From positions 142,341,834 to 142,405,833 of the forward strand of contig NC_069660.1 in NCBI RefSeq assembly GCF_027244095.1: a DNA stretch of 64,000 nucleotides. The letters run 5' to 3'. This stretch comes from Hemicordylus capensis. Lineage: Eukaryota > Chordata > Lepidosauria > Squamata > Cordylidae. The notes beneath the pieces are model-generated. The model made no database searches. It was not told the origin of the DNA and saw nothing but the letters and a program-made list of their open reading frames with translations. Within the stretch, counting starts at the first letter, position 1, and every line of letters begins with the position of its first letter. A program made the position numbers and the translations under genes. Shown one piece after another: positions 34,429-46,346 of this stretch.

Positions 34429-36121
34429 TAGGGTTGTGCGTTTTGGTTTTTTTCCTGTTTTGTTTTTGGCCCAAATTCGAAACACCCCAATTTTGTTCTT
34501 TGTTCAAAACCAGCCAATCCGAAACACCCCAATTTTGTTCTTTGTTCGAAATTGCAAAATCCGAATCCGAAACATTTTGGATTTTAAAAAATGGCCCCAG
34601 GGGAAAACTAGTGGGTGGGAGTGGTAATGCCCAATGGGTGGAAACTACCACCCAAATTTCAGAGGAATTGGGCAAAGGGCTGGTTTTTGGTGAATTTTTG
34701 AATTATAGGATTTTTCCCATAGGGAAGAATGGAGGTTTTAGCAAAAGTATATCTTTATGTTGGGGGGAAAGGGGTGGCCCAGAGCAGAGTAGGATGGGTG
34801 GTAGTGCCCAGTGGGTGCAAGGAAGCTGCCAGAATTATTTCAAAGGAATTGGGCAGAAAGCTGATTTTTAAAGATGTAATGGAGTTTGCGCGTCTGTAAA
34901 GTTCTTCCCCATAGGGAATGATGGACCTCCATAATTCCTGCCCCATAACTGCACTTGGGGGGCACCAGGGTGGCCCAGAGCAAGTGGTGGTGCCAACCAC
35001 CCCCATGGGTTGCTAACCCATGGGGTACTGGGTTCTGTTGTTTCTGAGATGTTTTGAGTGTAGATTCAGATTCTCTGGTAGCATATGAGAGTGGATTCAT
35101 GGTTTGTCATTGAAAATCTCATATGCTACTGGAGAATCTACACTCTGAACATCTCAGAAACAACATAACCCAGCACCCCATGGGTTAGCAACCCATGGGG
35201 GTGGTTGGCACCCTATGTGCACTACACCACCACTCACTCCCAGCCACCCCAGTGCCCCCCAGGTGGAGTTATGGGTCTGCTGAAACCTCCATTATTCCGT
35301 GGGGGGGCGGGGGCTTAAAGAAGCATAAACTTCCAACAATTCCTAAGAAATCAGCCCTTTGCCCTATTCCTTTGGAATCTGGGTTGTGGCAGGCACCCTT
35401 GGGGCACTACCACCCAACCCACTGTTTTGCCCCTCAGGCCCCCTTTGTGTCCCGAATCTGCATCAAAGACATTTAACTTTAGAAATTCTTTAAAAATCAG
35501 CCCTTTTCCCAATTCCTTTGGAATCTGTGTGGCAGCAGGCACCCACTGGGGCACTACCACCTGAACCACTCTTCTGCCCCTAAAGCCCCCTTTCTGCCCC
35601 CAATCTACCCTAAATAACATCAACATCACACATCAACAGCAGAGCTTCAGAAAAAATCAGGCAGATTTCCAAAGGTCATGCTCATCCACATCCCGCCTGC
35701 CTGAAATGCAATTGATCTACACACAACAGTGTGAAACAACAACAATGAAATGCACACTGCCCCACTGGCCAATGAGGGTAAAATTTACCCTTAAATTTGC
35801 TTAAAAGGAATAAGGAGGCAATTGCCAGCAGATCAGCCCATGCTTTCACTGGCCAATCTGTGGCCTGGAAGGGCTGGAAATTCAAACAGATGTCAAAACT
35901 CAAAATGGAGACTGAAGGAGAAAGCCTTTCTGCGATTGCAAAATGGAGTTCCAAAACAGCTGAAACAACAAAATGTTTTGTATCCGAAACAAGGACGTTT
36001 TGTTTTGGCTACAAAATTTTCTATTTTGAGCATTGGGTGTTTTGTTTTGGCTACAAAACAGCCAAAATGGCCTGTTTGGTGCACAAAACATTTTGTATCC
36101 GAAACGAAACGCACATCCCTA
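34429..36121. mobile_element. hAT foldback element, 1.69 kb, 8-bp target duplication
   Basis: Ends TAGGGTTGTGCGTTTTGG and (complement) TAGGGATGTGCGTTTCGTTT. GAGTCTAG precedes it (34421-34428) and follows it (36122-36129). The two halves are inverted copies meeting near 35100, where a CATATGCTACTGGAGAATCT-type segment faces its complement. Each half holds two copies of an about 180-base subunit with a GGAATTGGGC core. Subterminal repeats of ATCCGAAACA type lie at both ends. No transposase frame was seen. Arm divergence is obvious, so it is not recent. Confidence 0.88.
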
Positions 36122-36395
36122 GAGTCTAGCACTTCCAGTGTTGTTTCTGCTACTTGCCTACAAAAGCATAGGATACACTAAACAAAACACACTGCAGCAT
36201 GAAATTTTTTTAAAAAAAGAAAAATAATATGCTGCCACCACCAAGTGAGTAAGAAGTACAGCAGCCCAACAATATGTATAAGTAAGCAGCCCAACAACAT
36301 TTTAAGAAGTTTGTGTGCCCACACCCTGAAGATTCCAAATGCTTCTCCATTTTTGCTGCCTGAGAATAGAGCCCATTTGGATCAGCACCACACCT

Positions 36396-36578
36396 ACTGG
36401 AGGGCTAGTTCAGATCGTAGACCAACACTACTAAGGGCCATTTTAGATGTTCTAGTCTCACATGGTTAAGCAGGAGGTGGGGATGGCAGATTAGGGAGGG
36501 ATTAGAGCAGTACATTCTTGTTTCTCCAAACATGATGGGTCATTGCTCAGACAGTTTGTCTGAACTGCTCCCCAGTGT
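36396..36578. mobile_element. Possible short MITE
   Basis: Left TACTGGAGGGCTAGTTCAGA and right complement CACTGGGGAGCAGTTCAGAC agree at about 15 of 20 positions and enclose 183 bases. The TGAACTGCTCCCC motif also occurs in the element at 55.3-56.8 kb. Confidence 0.35.
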
Positions 36579-36841
36579 GATTCTCCTTAGGAGATTGAAG
36601 GGGGATTCTGGGGAAAATGTGGTTGCTAGTGGCTGAGAAATTCATCAGAATTGCTCAGGAGCACCTGAAAAATTAAAGAAATCCTGCCCCCCATTCCACT
36701 TTTTCTTCCTGAGAATTTGGTGGAGAAAACAGGAGAGGTATTTGAGATGATTATAGAAGATAGAGATAATATTTTGGGGGTGGGGGGATTAAGTTATGCC
36801 AGGAAAGAAATATAGTACATAAAGGGCCTGAATTTTCTCAT

Positions 36842-36921
36842 TAATGCTATTAATCGTTATTGTTTGTTAATCTGGTCTGCAACCGCAATAAACTGACTAC
36901 TACTACTACTACTACTACTTA
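36842..36921 (+). mobile_element. LINE 3' tail with (TAC)n
   Basis: AATCTGGTCTGCAACCGCAA, TAAACTGAC and eight TAC/ACT units parallel the tails at 15.25 and 18.06 kb. It is severely 5'-truncated. Confidence 0.55.
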
Positions 36922-36925
36922 CATA

Positions 36926-37380
36926 AAGGGTATTCACATGACCAGGAGGCATGAAGTGCAGGAGGGGGATGGCTGCACTAAACTTACCTCCCCCGGATCC
37001 TTTACCTTGATGGGAAGTGCAGACCGTGCTCCCACACAACCCATGCTTCTGCATGCAGCGTGGACCTGCAGAGGCTGGGATAATCTGTCCTGGCCTCCAC
37101 ATATCCCACAATGCACCACGCAGTGAGTGCAGTGCATTGGAGGATACCCCCTTGAGACGGGTGCTCTAGGCGCCCATCTAGTGTGCATTTGGGATGCAAG
37201 CAGCCCAGACAAATACAAAATCCCAGTGTCAGGGTTAAGGGTGAACTTGCGCCCTTGACCTTGGCTGAAGAAGTGGGATGGCAGCACAGGAATCCACACA
37301 GATCCTGGCACTGCACATGAGCAGCCTAAACCAGGCTGGGCTGCCCTAGCCTGGGTTAGGCTGCTTGTTAGAACAGCCTT
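36926..37380. mobile_element. DNA transposon of GAGGCTRTTCTCACGA-type ends, copy A
   Basis: Left AAGGGTATTCACATGACC and right complement AAGGCTGTTCTAACAAGCAG form inverted ends. The right third (GGCAGCACAGGAATCCACAC, AGATCC, then CATGAGCAGCCTAAACCAGG) matches 43010-43100. It is non-coding, CpG-rich and of unresolved superfamily. Confidence 0.65.
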
Positions 37381-38656
37381 ATAGTCTCACATGCACTTCT
37401 TTGTCACCTAGCTGTTGCAGGCTGTGGTTGTTGCAGGCAGAGTGTTGCAGGCTCTACGAAGAGATCAGGGAGACAGGGACAGCTTGGATATCAAGAATTT
37501 GGACAGACTGGTGTAGATCCTGGGAAGGAGGAGAGGAAGGGAGACTAGGAGAGCCAGCATAATTTTCAAAACTTAATTTTCAAAGCAGGTAGGGGTGTGT
37601 GTTTGTGTGTGTACACTTACGTTGATGGGTGCTTCAACTCCAGTGCCTAGATTCTCCATTCTGCCTTTCCGCAATTGTCTTATGCTCCTGAGGGCCATGC
37701 AGATGTATCTAGATGAAACACTATGCAATTCTGATACAGAAAAGTTATTTCCCAAATCTATTGGGAACAACATTAATGTAACAAAATTGCTTCATTAACT
37801 AGAAGCACCTTCCAGGTTGAGAATGCTACATCAAAAGACTAAAGATTTTTGACATTACAGCTTACCAAAGATATGGGGAGAATGGAATAGGAAGAGATTT
37901 AGAAGCATTATGTTCTGCAAATAACTTGAGCAGAGTGGGTAGTGAAAAACCAATGAATCAAGTTAAGCATGGGTTTTTCTTTTCCCAATGACCTTTCTTA
38001 ATGGATCTGCAAAAATTCCGATGAGGTGCAGAAATGTGTATATTGTGTCACATCATTCTAAAAGCTGATGTACTGCAATGCAACGATATGAGGAAAAGCA
38101 ATAATAAATGGAATAGGTTCTTTCAGATGTGTAGCCTGAATGCAATAGTTGTTATCTATATAAATGTACTCTGGTCAATGGAAAAGCAGAGCTTTATGAA
38201 TTTTCTTCGCATCTGCACATTCAGCAGACACCTGATTTCATCATTTCCTTTGCATGTACTGAAAGATTCTGTTCTCAACAATGAGAGAAAAAAAATGAAA
38301 ATTATGTACATTTAGGGAGAAGAGCATATTTTTAATGCTAACTTGTCAGAACTAGCGTAATTACCACTTCCAGTGAGTCATGATCTTTCAGCAAGACATA
38401 TTTCCATTCCTCACACAAAAAGGGAATTTGCAGAGGCACCGCATCTGAATTTTATGTCGCTCCTGACAATAAAACCTGTTTGGGTTATTGCCATATGAAT
38501 AAACAAGTTCCTGCAAAATGTCATGTGGTTTCTGAAGCATATTGCACAATCATACTCCTGAGGGAAACTGCTGTTAAAAGCAATTGGAACGATGTAATTC
38601 GGGGAATTCGATCAAAAGCACATAATCTAAACCAATTGTAAGGATGCCAATTTGGA
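37381..38656. other. No feature recognised
   Basis: Unassigned DNA with a GTGTGTGTTTGTGTGTGT run near 37595. Confidence 0.4.
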
Positions 38657-38701
38657 ATGATGATGATGATAATAATAATAATGATAATGATAATAATGAT
38701 G

Positions 38702-38772
<71 letters not shown>

Positions 38773-38780
38773 AAGAAGAA
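38657..38780. repeat. Compound triplet microsatellite GAT, AAT, AAG
   Basis: The repeat passes in order from TGA units to mixed AAT/GAT units to AAT to AAG units over 124 bases, each step one base different from the last. Poly-Ile, Asn and Lys frames over it are artefacts. Confidence 0.97.
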
Positions 38781-39090
38781 CCAATGCAGAAAATGTGCTA
38801 AGCAAAATGAGATATTGGAATGCTTTCTAGAATAGAAACATGCTATTTGGGTTCTGTATTAATATCTTTTGAATTTTTAATGATGATTCTGGCTCAGCTT
38901 CTTTCTAAAGCATTGGTCATAATGTAACCATAGTTAAACATATTTGAATCCCAAGGACTTTTGGAATGGAAGAGTTAAACATGGGCCTGTGTGTTTGTTT
39001 TGTTTGTTTGTATACGGCAGTGTTTAGGCCTGAGGGTCATTGGCCACCCCCATCAATTCCATCAGGAATCGATGCAGTTCCCTGACTAGA

Positions 39091-39352
39091 CCCCTGCTAA
39101 CTTGGCAAAGAGGCACCTTTTAATGTGGTGATTCTCTTTATTTAGCAGGGGAAGAGTAACTGGCCCTATCCATCCCCAGCACAGTACCTCCAGTGACTGT
39201 TTCTGGTGTCTATCTTATGTTTCTTTTTAGATTGTGAACCCTTTGGGGACAAGGATCCATCTTATTTATTTATTATTTCTCTGTGTAAACTGCCCTGAAC
39301 CATTTTTGGAAGGGGGCGGGGTATAGAAATCCAATCCATCAATCAATCAATG
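39091..39352 (+). mobile_element. L2-tailed SINE-like repeat, plus-strand copy
   Basis: Starts CCCCTGCTAACTTGGCAAAG, has GGGAAGAGTAACTGGCCCTA and TAGATTGTGAACCCTTTGGG, and ends GGCGGGGTATAGAAATCCAA plus ATCA repeats. It has the same limits as 13765-14007, which argues for a discrete retroposing unit. Confidence 0.7.
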
Positions 39353-39385
39353 CTTACTGGGCCTATACAAAGCTTCCGATGAAGT

Positions 39386-39530
<145 letters not shown>

Positions 39531-39532
<2 letters not shown>

Positions 39533-39719
39533 TTTATAACCTGCTCCTCCTCCAAGGGGCTCAACAGAGTATACATGGCTACATTTATCAACCTGTGAGG
39601 TAGGTTAAGTTGAGAGATATGTGACTGGCCCAGAGTCACCCAGCGGGTTTCATGGCTGATGGGGGATTTGAACTCAGGTCTCCCCAGTCCTAGTCTAACC
39701 ATTACTCTACACTGACTCA
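39531..39719 (-). mobile_element. CORE/MIR-like SINE, near full length
   Basis: On the minus strand: head AGTCAGTGTAGAGTAATGGT with B-box-like GAGTTCAAATCCC, core CTGGGTGACTCTGGGCCAGT and AACCTACCTCACAGGTTG, tail CTTGGAGGAGGAGCAGGTTA. It is better kept than the copy at 2712. Confidence 0.8.
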
Positions 39720-40320
39720 AAAGTTCTCACAGTTCCTCTGCAGTGTCACCATGCAGTGGTGCACTTTGCCAAGGAACTCCTTTAAGGGAAACATCTTGAG
39801 TCCCTTCACTATCTTGGAAGGCATGCACAGAATGCTGTGAAGTTTAGCCCTTCCCTGTGCTTTCCTCCTAGAGCTCTTAAGAGTGGACTCTCTCTCTCTC
39901 TTAAAGGGCCACCCCAGCCCAGAGTTCAGCACAGTACTGTGTGGAGGTCAGACAAATGGGAAGTGGCTCTCATATTGATGGTTTTTTGGCAATGTGGCCG
40001 ACAATTGAAAAATAGTGAAGATCACTGATTTCGGGCATGATCCAGCCTATATGGAGTCCAGTTTCAACACACTTTTAAGCCCCATTGTTTTCAATAGAAA
40101 TAATTAGGCACAGGCTTTTCCATTGAAATCAATGGGACTGAAAACTTAAAGAACTTTAGCTGGATCATACATATTGTTTTCAATGGAAGCGTAAGCATAT
40201 AATTAAATTTGGTTGGTTTTTGTCTTTATTGCTTCATAGGTCATCCTGCCTCAAAGGCTCAAGGCAGGTAACAATTACATTTCCACTCAGAGACTCTCTC
40301 CAGACAGTTTACATAATGAT
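39720..40320. other. No feature recognised
   Basis: Unassigned DNA with a short TCTCTCTCTC run near 39890. Confidence 0.4.
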
Positions 40321-40392
40321 AGTGTGTGTGTGTGTGCACGCGCGCCCGCGCGTGCACGCACACACACACACATACGCGCGCACACACACACT
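40321..40392. repeat. Alternating purine-pyrimidine tract, self-complementary
   Basis: GTGTGTGTGTGCACGCGCGC, then CCGCGCGTGCACGCACACAC, then more CA units. About 70 bases of nearly strict purine-pyrimidine alternation also form a hairpin centred near 40346. It is a strong candidate for Z-DNA or cruciform. Confidence 0.9.
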
Positions 40393-42074
40393 TCGTAAAG
40401 TTAGCAATAAATATTTTTAGTAATGACACCCCTATAAAACAGAGATGATAGGAAAGAAATTGGCCTTATAACTAATGTACCCATACAAAAGAGGAAAGGA
40501 GACCAAAAGTGCTGCTAAGAAAATGTTTACTATGTAGATCCAGTGGATTACGTCATGCAGAATTTTCTTAAACTATAAGAAAACATTTAGGCATGCATAT
40601 GTCCCCCATTTAGGCATGCATATGCAGCATTTCCTCTTGTGGGTGCAGAGTATCCAACTTTTTCTAGCTCTCCCCTCAGTCATCCATCGCAGTGTATGCC
40701 AATCCTGAGGTTCAAGGATGGAATAGGAAGGAGGAAAACCGAATTCTGCCTATCTTAATTTCTTTACATTTCAATCCCAAAAGCTCTTTTCAGACATTAA
40801 AAAGCATGATCAGTAGTGCATATGGAGATGATCCACTCTGCCCCTTACCTAAGCGGGTTCATTAAATTGTCTGAATAAAGCTCCTATGCATACAACTGTT
40901 TACATGGAGCGCTCCAAATTGCATGACGCCTGTCTTTATTTATTGACCCCGGGCCCACTAGAAACTTGCTATGCTCCTGCTTTCAAACAAGCCAGTGACA
41001 TAATTTTTGGTAAGTTACTACATCAGTGAAATGTCATTTGATCTCTTCTGTATTACCTTTGGATCACTTTTTAGTACCATTATCACACACAAAAGGGAGC
41101 TTTGAACATTTTAATCCAAAACTCTTGATAATGTTCAAAAAAAGTTCATGTTTTTTGTGTTGTGGATGATGAATATTTGGTCGAATGATTAGTCTGGATG
41201 ACTGAAATGTGGGGATTTTGCCATGGGCATTGTTTCAGTTCTTTCTGTGGGGCATAATTGTATATATTTGAATGTGTCTGTGTACTGACTTGGGGGGTGG
41301 AGTCACTGTATGTTTGTCTCCTCCTCACTTGTTGTTCAGAATTCAAACCGAGAGGTTCTCCCTCTCTCTGCATAAGAGACTGTTAGTCTATTCCACCTGC
41401 CCACCCTTGGCATATGTTTAGTAATTAAAAAATATCCAACTCTTTTTTCTCAGTTAAAGTTGGCTTCCTGTTTAATTGCCTACAAAGGATAAGTAATTTC
41501 TTTGCAACATTGTATTATGAGCCCAGTTGTGAAGCAATACGTTGTGAGTTAAAGTTGGTTAAAGTTGGCTTTCTGTTTAATGACTTACAAATATAAGTAA
41601 TGTATTTGCAACAAGAAATGAAAGTTTCTTCCACCTTGTACTTTTCCTGAGTATTTCTTTTTTGCAATGATGCCTTTGTTGCTCAGCATCGTTGCAGGCT
41701 TCTTTTGCTACCCAAAAAGCAGATTGCTTCTCAAGAAATGAAAAGAACAGATAAGTCAAGGTTTTATGGAGATTTCAGATCCATAACACAAGAAAAGAGG
41801 TATGCTGACTTGCTTTGAAAAATATCTAAAAGGCATTTCTGTTGTAGAAGTCTGTGCCACAAACATAGGGGTAGATTTTTGTTTGCTTGCTTTTGATCTA
41901 GATATATTATTCATTGGCATGTATGATGTATGTTGTTTTGCTCTCCTCTTCCAGCATTAGGAAGGTCAGGCTGGTCTATTTAGGGTTTGTTTCCTCTGGA
42001 ACAGAAAGCACTTGAAACTCAGGACATTTAAACAACATCTGGCAAAATTCAGCTCCATTTGCATAAGACAGATA
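40393..42074. other. No gene; local duplications only
   Basis: CATTTAGGCATGCATATG occurs twice near 40586-40624. A longer tandem duplication is listed separately. No exon or familiar repeat family was seen. Confidence 0.45.
41450..41615. repeat. Imperfect direct duplication, about 60-base unit
   Basis: GTTAAAGTTGGCTTCCTGTT, TAATTGCCTACAAAGGATAA and TTTGCAAC are repeated about 100 bases later as GTTAAAGTTGGCTTTCTGTT, TAATGACTTACAAATATAAG and TTTGCAAC. The second unit starts with a smaller GTTAAAGTTG duplication. Confidence 0.8.
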
Positions 42075-43112
42075 GAGGGGCTATTCACACAACTGCATGG
42101 GCAGGGGGAGGAAGGCAGGGTTCAATCTACCTTCACCTTCATTTGTGGTTCCTCGGTGCATGAGCTGTATGCCCACATGACCCTCCCTGCAGGAAGCAGC
42201 TTGGATAAACAGAGGCCAGGACCAAGACTCATTTCCCCAGCCTCCAGATAGCCCACAAGGCACTGCACAACAAGCATGGTTCCTTGGGGGATTTCCCCAT
42301 CAGACGGGGGAGGGGGATGACCATGGGTTTAATGACCTTAAAACAATGGTACATATGCTGGTAACCTCCAGACTTGATTACTGTAATGCACTCTACATGG
42401 GGATGCCTTTGTACATAATCTGGAAACTACAATTGGTACAGAATGCAGCAGCCAGATTGGTCTCTGGGACAACATGAAGGGACCATATAACACTGGTTTT
42501 GAAAGAACTGCACTGGCTGCTTATACGTTTCTGAGTGAAATACAATGTGCTGGTTATTACCTATAAAGCCCTTAACAGTTTGGGCCCAGGCTATTTAAGA
42601 GAGTGTCTCCTTTGTCATGAACCCTGCCACCTTTTACAATCTTCTGAAAAGGTTCAGTTACGGTTGCCACCAGCTTGTCTGGTGGCAACTCAGGACTGGG
42701 CTTTCTCTGTGGCTGCCCCAGGGAATTGGAATATGCTCCCTGCTGAAATAAGAGTGTCTGCTTCTCTGTTTGTTTTCAGGACGACCCTCAAGACTCTCCT
42801 GTTCTCACAAACTTTTCATCAGAATATATTGTAAGAATTTGTTTTATATTGTTTTTATTGTGTTTTATGTATTTTAATCTGTGATTTTTAATATTAAAAT
42901 GTATACCCCACCTAGAGATGTACATATCAGGCGGTATAAAGATATGACAGATAAATAAATAAATGATGGCATTATGATGCTTGCTCCCTTAACCGTGGCT
43001 AAGAATTGGGCTTGGGAGCAGGGTTAGACTGGGCAGCAGTGCCGGGATCTGCACAGATCGCACAGTGCTCCACACGAGCAGCCTAGCCCAGGCTGCTCGT
43101 AAGAACAGCCTC
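42075..43112. mobile_element. DNA transposon copy B, split by an L2 insertion
   Basis: Left end GAGGGGCTATTCACACAAC and right complement GAGGCTGTTCTTACGAGCAG are the same type as copy A. The element is interrupted by L2 at about 42320-42964. The right part (GGCAGCAGTGCCGGGATCTG, CACACGAGCAGCCTAGCCCA) matches copy A. Insert excluded, it is about 390 bases. Confidence 0.7.
42320..42964 (+). mobile_element. L2 LINE 3' end
   Basis: The plus strand shows the L2 block reading CNALYMGMPLYIIWKLQLVQ and NAAARLVSGT, then TYKALNSLGPGYLRECLLCH, LQLRLPPACLVATQDWAFSV-like and NMLPAEIRVSASLFVFRTTL, with a frame break around 42470-42535. The 3' UTR has CAGGCGGTATAAAGATATGA and an AAAT tail. It lies within transposon copy B. 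Confidence 0.9.
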
Positions 43113-45803
43113 AGGAAGACTGAAAGACAGAGAGATAGCCTGTTCCCAGCATCTGTTGCACACTAATGTAACCAATGGACAAAAGACAGAATGAGACTGT
43201 GCAGAGGTGGTGATGTGCAAAGAGGAGTAGACTTGATTAGGGTCCAGGTTTAGAAGCATCCCAATTGTGTCTCTAAGTGTACTTCTTTACCTTCTTTCAT
43301 ATAAGTGAATAGATGCCATTCGCTTCTATGGAGAAACTTTAAAAATTGCACTTGGTAACATTGCAGCAATAAGGAAAAGGCTGCCTTGGTACTGGATGTT
43401 CTGGTCATCAAAGTCAGAGCAGGGTAGCTAAGAAGTCTTGAGTACAGAGAACACAGAACCACACTGCACTATTATTCTCCTCTCCTTGAAAAATCAAAGA
43501 TGTCTGACCTCCCTGTGAAATGTTGCTGAACATAAAATGTCCTTTTAATTCCCATCAACATTTCTGTATATGTTTTTCATAAGTTATATCCTTCAAAACT
43601 GTCTTAGATTTTGAGATGGTGAAATTGACATTAGCCTATGAATGTCCAAACTTCCGTCTGTTCCAAATATTCAGCTCATCTTATCAAAATTCTTAGTTTG
43701 CCTTCAAATTCTTGCAGATGCACCCCAAATCTATCTTGAATTCTATTTCCAGCAAAATATGGTGCCAGTTCTAAAACAAACTTAGATTTTGGGCTGATTT
43801 CTCAGCACTTTCTCAGCACCACTGGTTAAAAATGTATCTCCTGGGCTTTGAAGACACTGATGCCATCAAAGTTTTTCTCACAGATTCTAGCTGGGGTAAT
43901 CTATTATATATTTTGAAGAACTGGTTGGTTTGTTGGTTTGATGGTGTGAAATTAAATCATAGTTCCTGATCTACAGAAACCAAATTTTGCATACACAATT
44001 CTGCCACTGAAATTAGCTGAATGCCCTACTTTTTACACTACAATATGTTAGGTGAAAGTTTAAAACGATTTGTAGAATAAATTCTGAATATAATCAAATT
44101 TTAACTGTTATTGTTCTCAACAGATTTTAACAATAATCAGATCAATCATTCCAAATGACATTATGCCAAAAAGAAGCAGAAGATATTTCTCAGATGCACA
44201 TTTACTATGATTCAAAATTTCCATATATGGTAATTATTCAATAAAAAGAATAATGTTTGAAGTTGAAATCCTACAAATTTCAAACTGTTCTTTTACTTTT
44301 GCTTTGCAAGCACATTAATAAAAAAATTGCATTACACATATTCAATTTCTTGAACATTCATATAAGTGTAATGTAGGCAAGATGACTTTGCCTTGTCAAA
44401 AATGGGCCTCTCCAACTAGTGTTCTTAAATTTTTTGTCATAGACAATCAAACCATTATTCTTAAGGCTTGTTGAAGTTTACTGAAGCCCAGAGATCACTT
44501 TAAATTGTCCCTCATTGACTTATAGCTCCCACCATGCCCAGAAGCATCACACTAGCCTTATTAACATATTGTACAAGTACTAGGATGTCTTTGTGAACAT
44601 TTTAAGACACTGATTCAAGCTTCCTGGTATGCATCAAACCCTTATTTCTCCATGAGACCAAGAGGGTGTACTTTGACTGCACAAGGCTTTGTCTTACATC
44701 CAGTTCATCTGTATTCTAGGCAGAAGGAGGAATATTAGGTTGTCCTCAAGTCCTCTTACCCCTAAAGGCAAATGTTCTGCATGAACAATAGTAAACAACT
44801 TAGCTTGACAGCTCCCAGGTTGAGAGAACATAGTGTGCCATGTATTAATTAACTGGAGCTGAAAGAATGGGAAATGGAAGAAGATTAAATCCAGCCAAGT
44901 GAATAAATTGATTGAAGGAGAGGACTTTGCTGTCAAATGCTCCACTTAATGATGTTTAATTATGTATTGTTAACAAGTTATGTTTGCTTCCTTTGAACAC
45001 AGGATCATTAAGGCAAGTTTGATTCCTAGCCACTGGTGTCCTCAATTAAGCCACCCACAAGCAGAAGCCATCAAGTCGCCAGCACTGGGATGAGTTTGCC
45101 AGCACTTCTTAGTTTAGATGGCAGAAGGGTTACATAGAAGTAATGGGCTAATATTATAGGAGTGCACAGTCTTCATGACGGAAGAATTCCACCCAGCAAC
45201 AATTAGACCTATGGCAGGCTTTTGTCACAAATATCAAAAGAAATTTAGAAGATCATCTGGCTGGAATTCATTGAATGCTGGATTTCTCATGCCAGCCCAG
45301 TGATCCGAATAAAATAAGTGTCGACTAAAACAAGTACGCATTATTTATGGTTCCTGAACTTTATTCTAACAAAGTGTCAATTAAGTCTAAAATTATGTTG
45401 AGAAGTAGTGTTAGGCTCATGGATCTAAGGTCTGAGCTTAAAACTGTGTGATTTTGGCACAGAAAGCTGTTTTCATATTCTATCGCTTCAAGCCTTTTTT
45501 CATGTATTATATTTATATTATGACATTTTGACCAAAACACTAAGATGATTCCTGTTTATAAAAATGGCTTCCAAACAAAGAGGTATAATATAGAGGGGGA
45601 AATGAATGGAGAGGGAAAATTAGAACAAGTAAATTCAAGTAACTTAAAAAAAATCTTTTTCAAAATGAGGTTACGTAAGAACTAGGTGGAACTAGGTGGA
45701 ACACTTCTGGGTGTGGAGGAGCAGTTGGTCCTAGTTAAGCTATTGGAGACAGTCTTGCTGCTTCCCTCTTCCTCTGTTGCAGTTGCAAAGAATGGCTGCT
45801 GAT
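43113..45803. other. No feature recognised
   Basis: About 2.7 kb of AT-rich DNA with no recognisable repeat or exon. It is the second large clean stretch of the window. Confidence 0.4.
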
Positions 45804-46310
45804 AGGGGTGTGGAAGCCTGCTCAATTCAAGCTGATAGGTCAGGCGGTCCAAGTTCGAACCAGACTGGCCCTGGTTCTAAGAACCGGTTTCAGCAAGGAT
45901 TCCCCTTTACAAGTAAAGTACATTCCTAACCTAAAGTGGGCGGGGGGGCAAGAGGAGAAAGAAAGGGTCCTGTTTGTACCTTTAGGAAGCCATATTGGAG
46001 GCAGCAGAGAGACACTGGTGGGGGGGGCAGCAGCAGAGGCTCCTCCCACCTCACCCCCAGTGGCCTCCTGGATGACAGCCTGGGATGGCTGCGGCCTGGG
46101 CTGTTATTCAAGAGGCCGGCGGGGGGCTTAGGAGTCACCACCACTGTCCCCACCACCTCTGATATCTCTCTGCCTCTACCACCACAGGCTCCTAAAGGTA
46201 CACACAGTACCCATTCTCTTGCCTCTCACCCCCCCCCCCACATTTATGGTTAGGGAATGCCCTTTACTTGTAAAGTGGAATCCTCACTGGATTCAGGAGG
46301 TCCTAACTAC
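45804..46310. mobile_element. Foldback element, probable hAT relic
   Basis: 45896-45990 and 46188-46286 are inverted copies: CTTTACAAGTAAAGTACATT with complement CTTTACAAGTAAAGGGCATT, then G-runs and CAAGAG blocks. The left flank starts TAGGGGTGTGG and contains AAGAACCGGTTTCAGC, resembling the ends of the hAT at 49804. No right terminus or target duplication was found, so the assignment is tentative. Confidence 0.55.
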
Positions 46311-46346
46311 TTCTGGGCGTTTTCCAGATTATGAGCTTTGGGCCGG

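Noticed and set aside
38521-38835. Poly-Ile and poly-Asn/Lys frames
   Set aside because: Translation of a triplet microsatellite on both strands.
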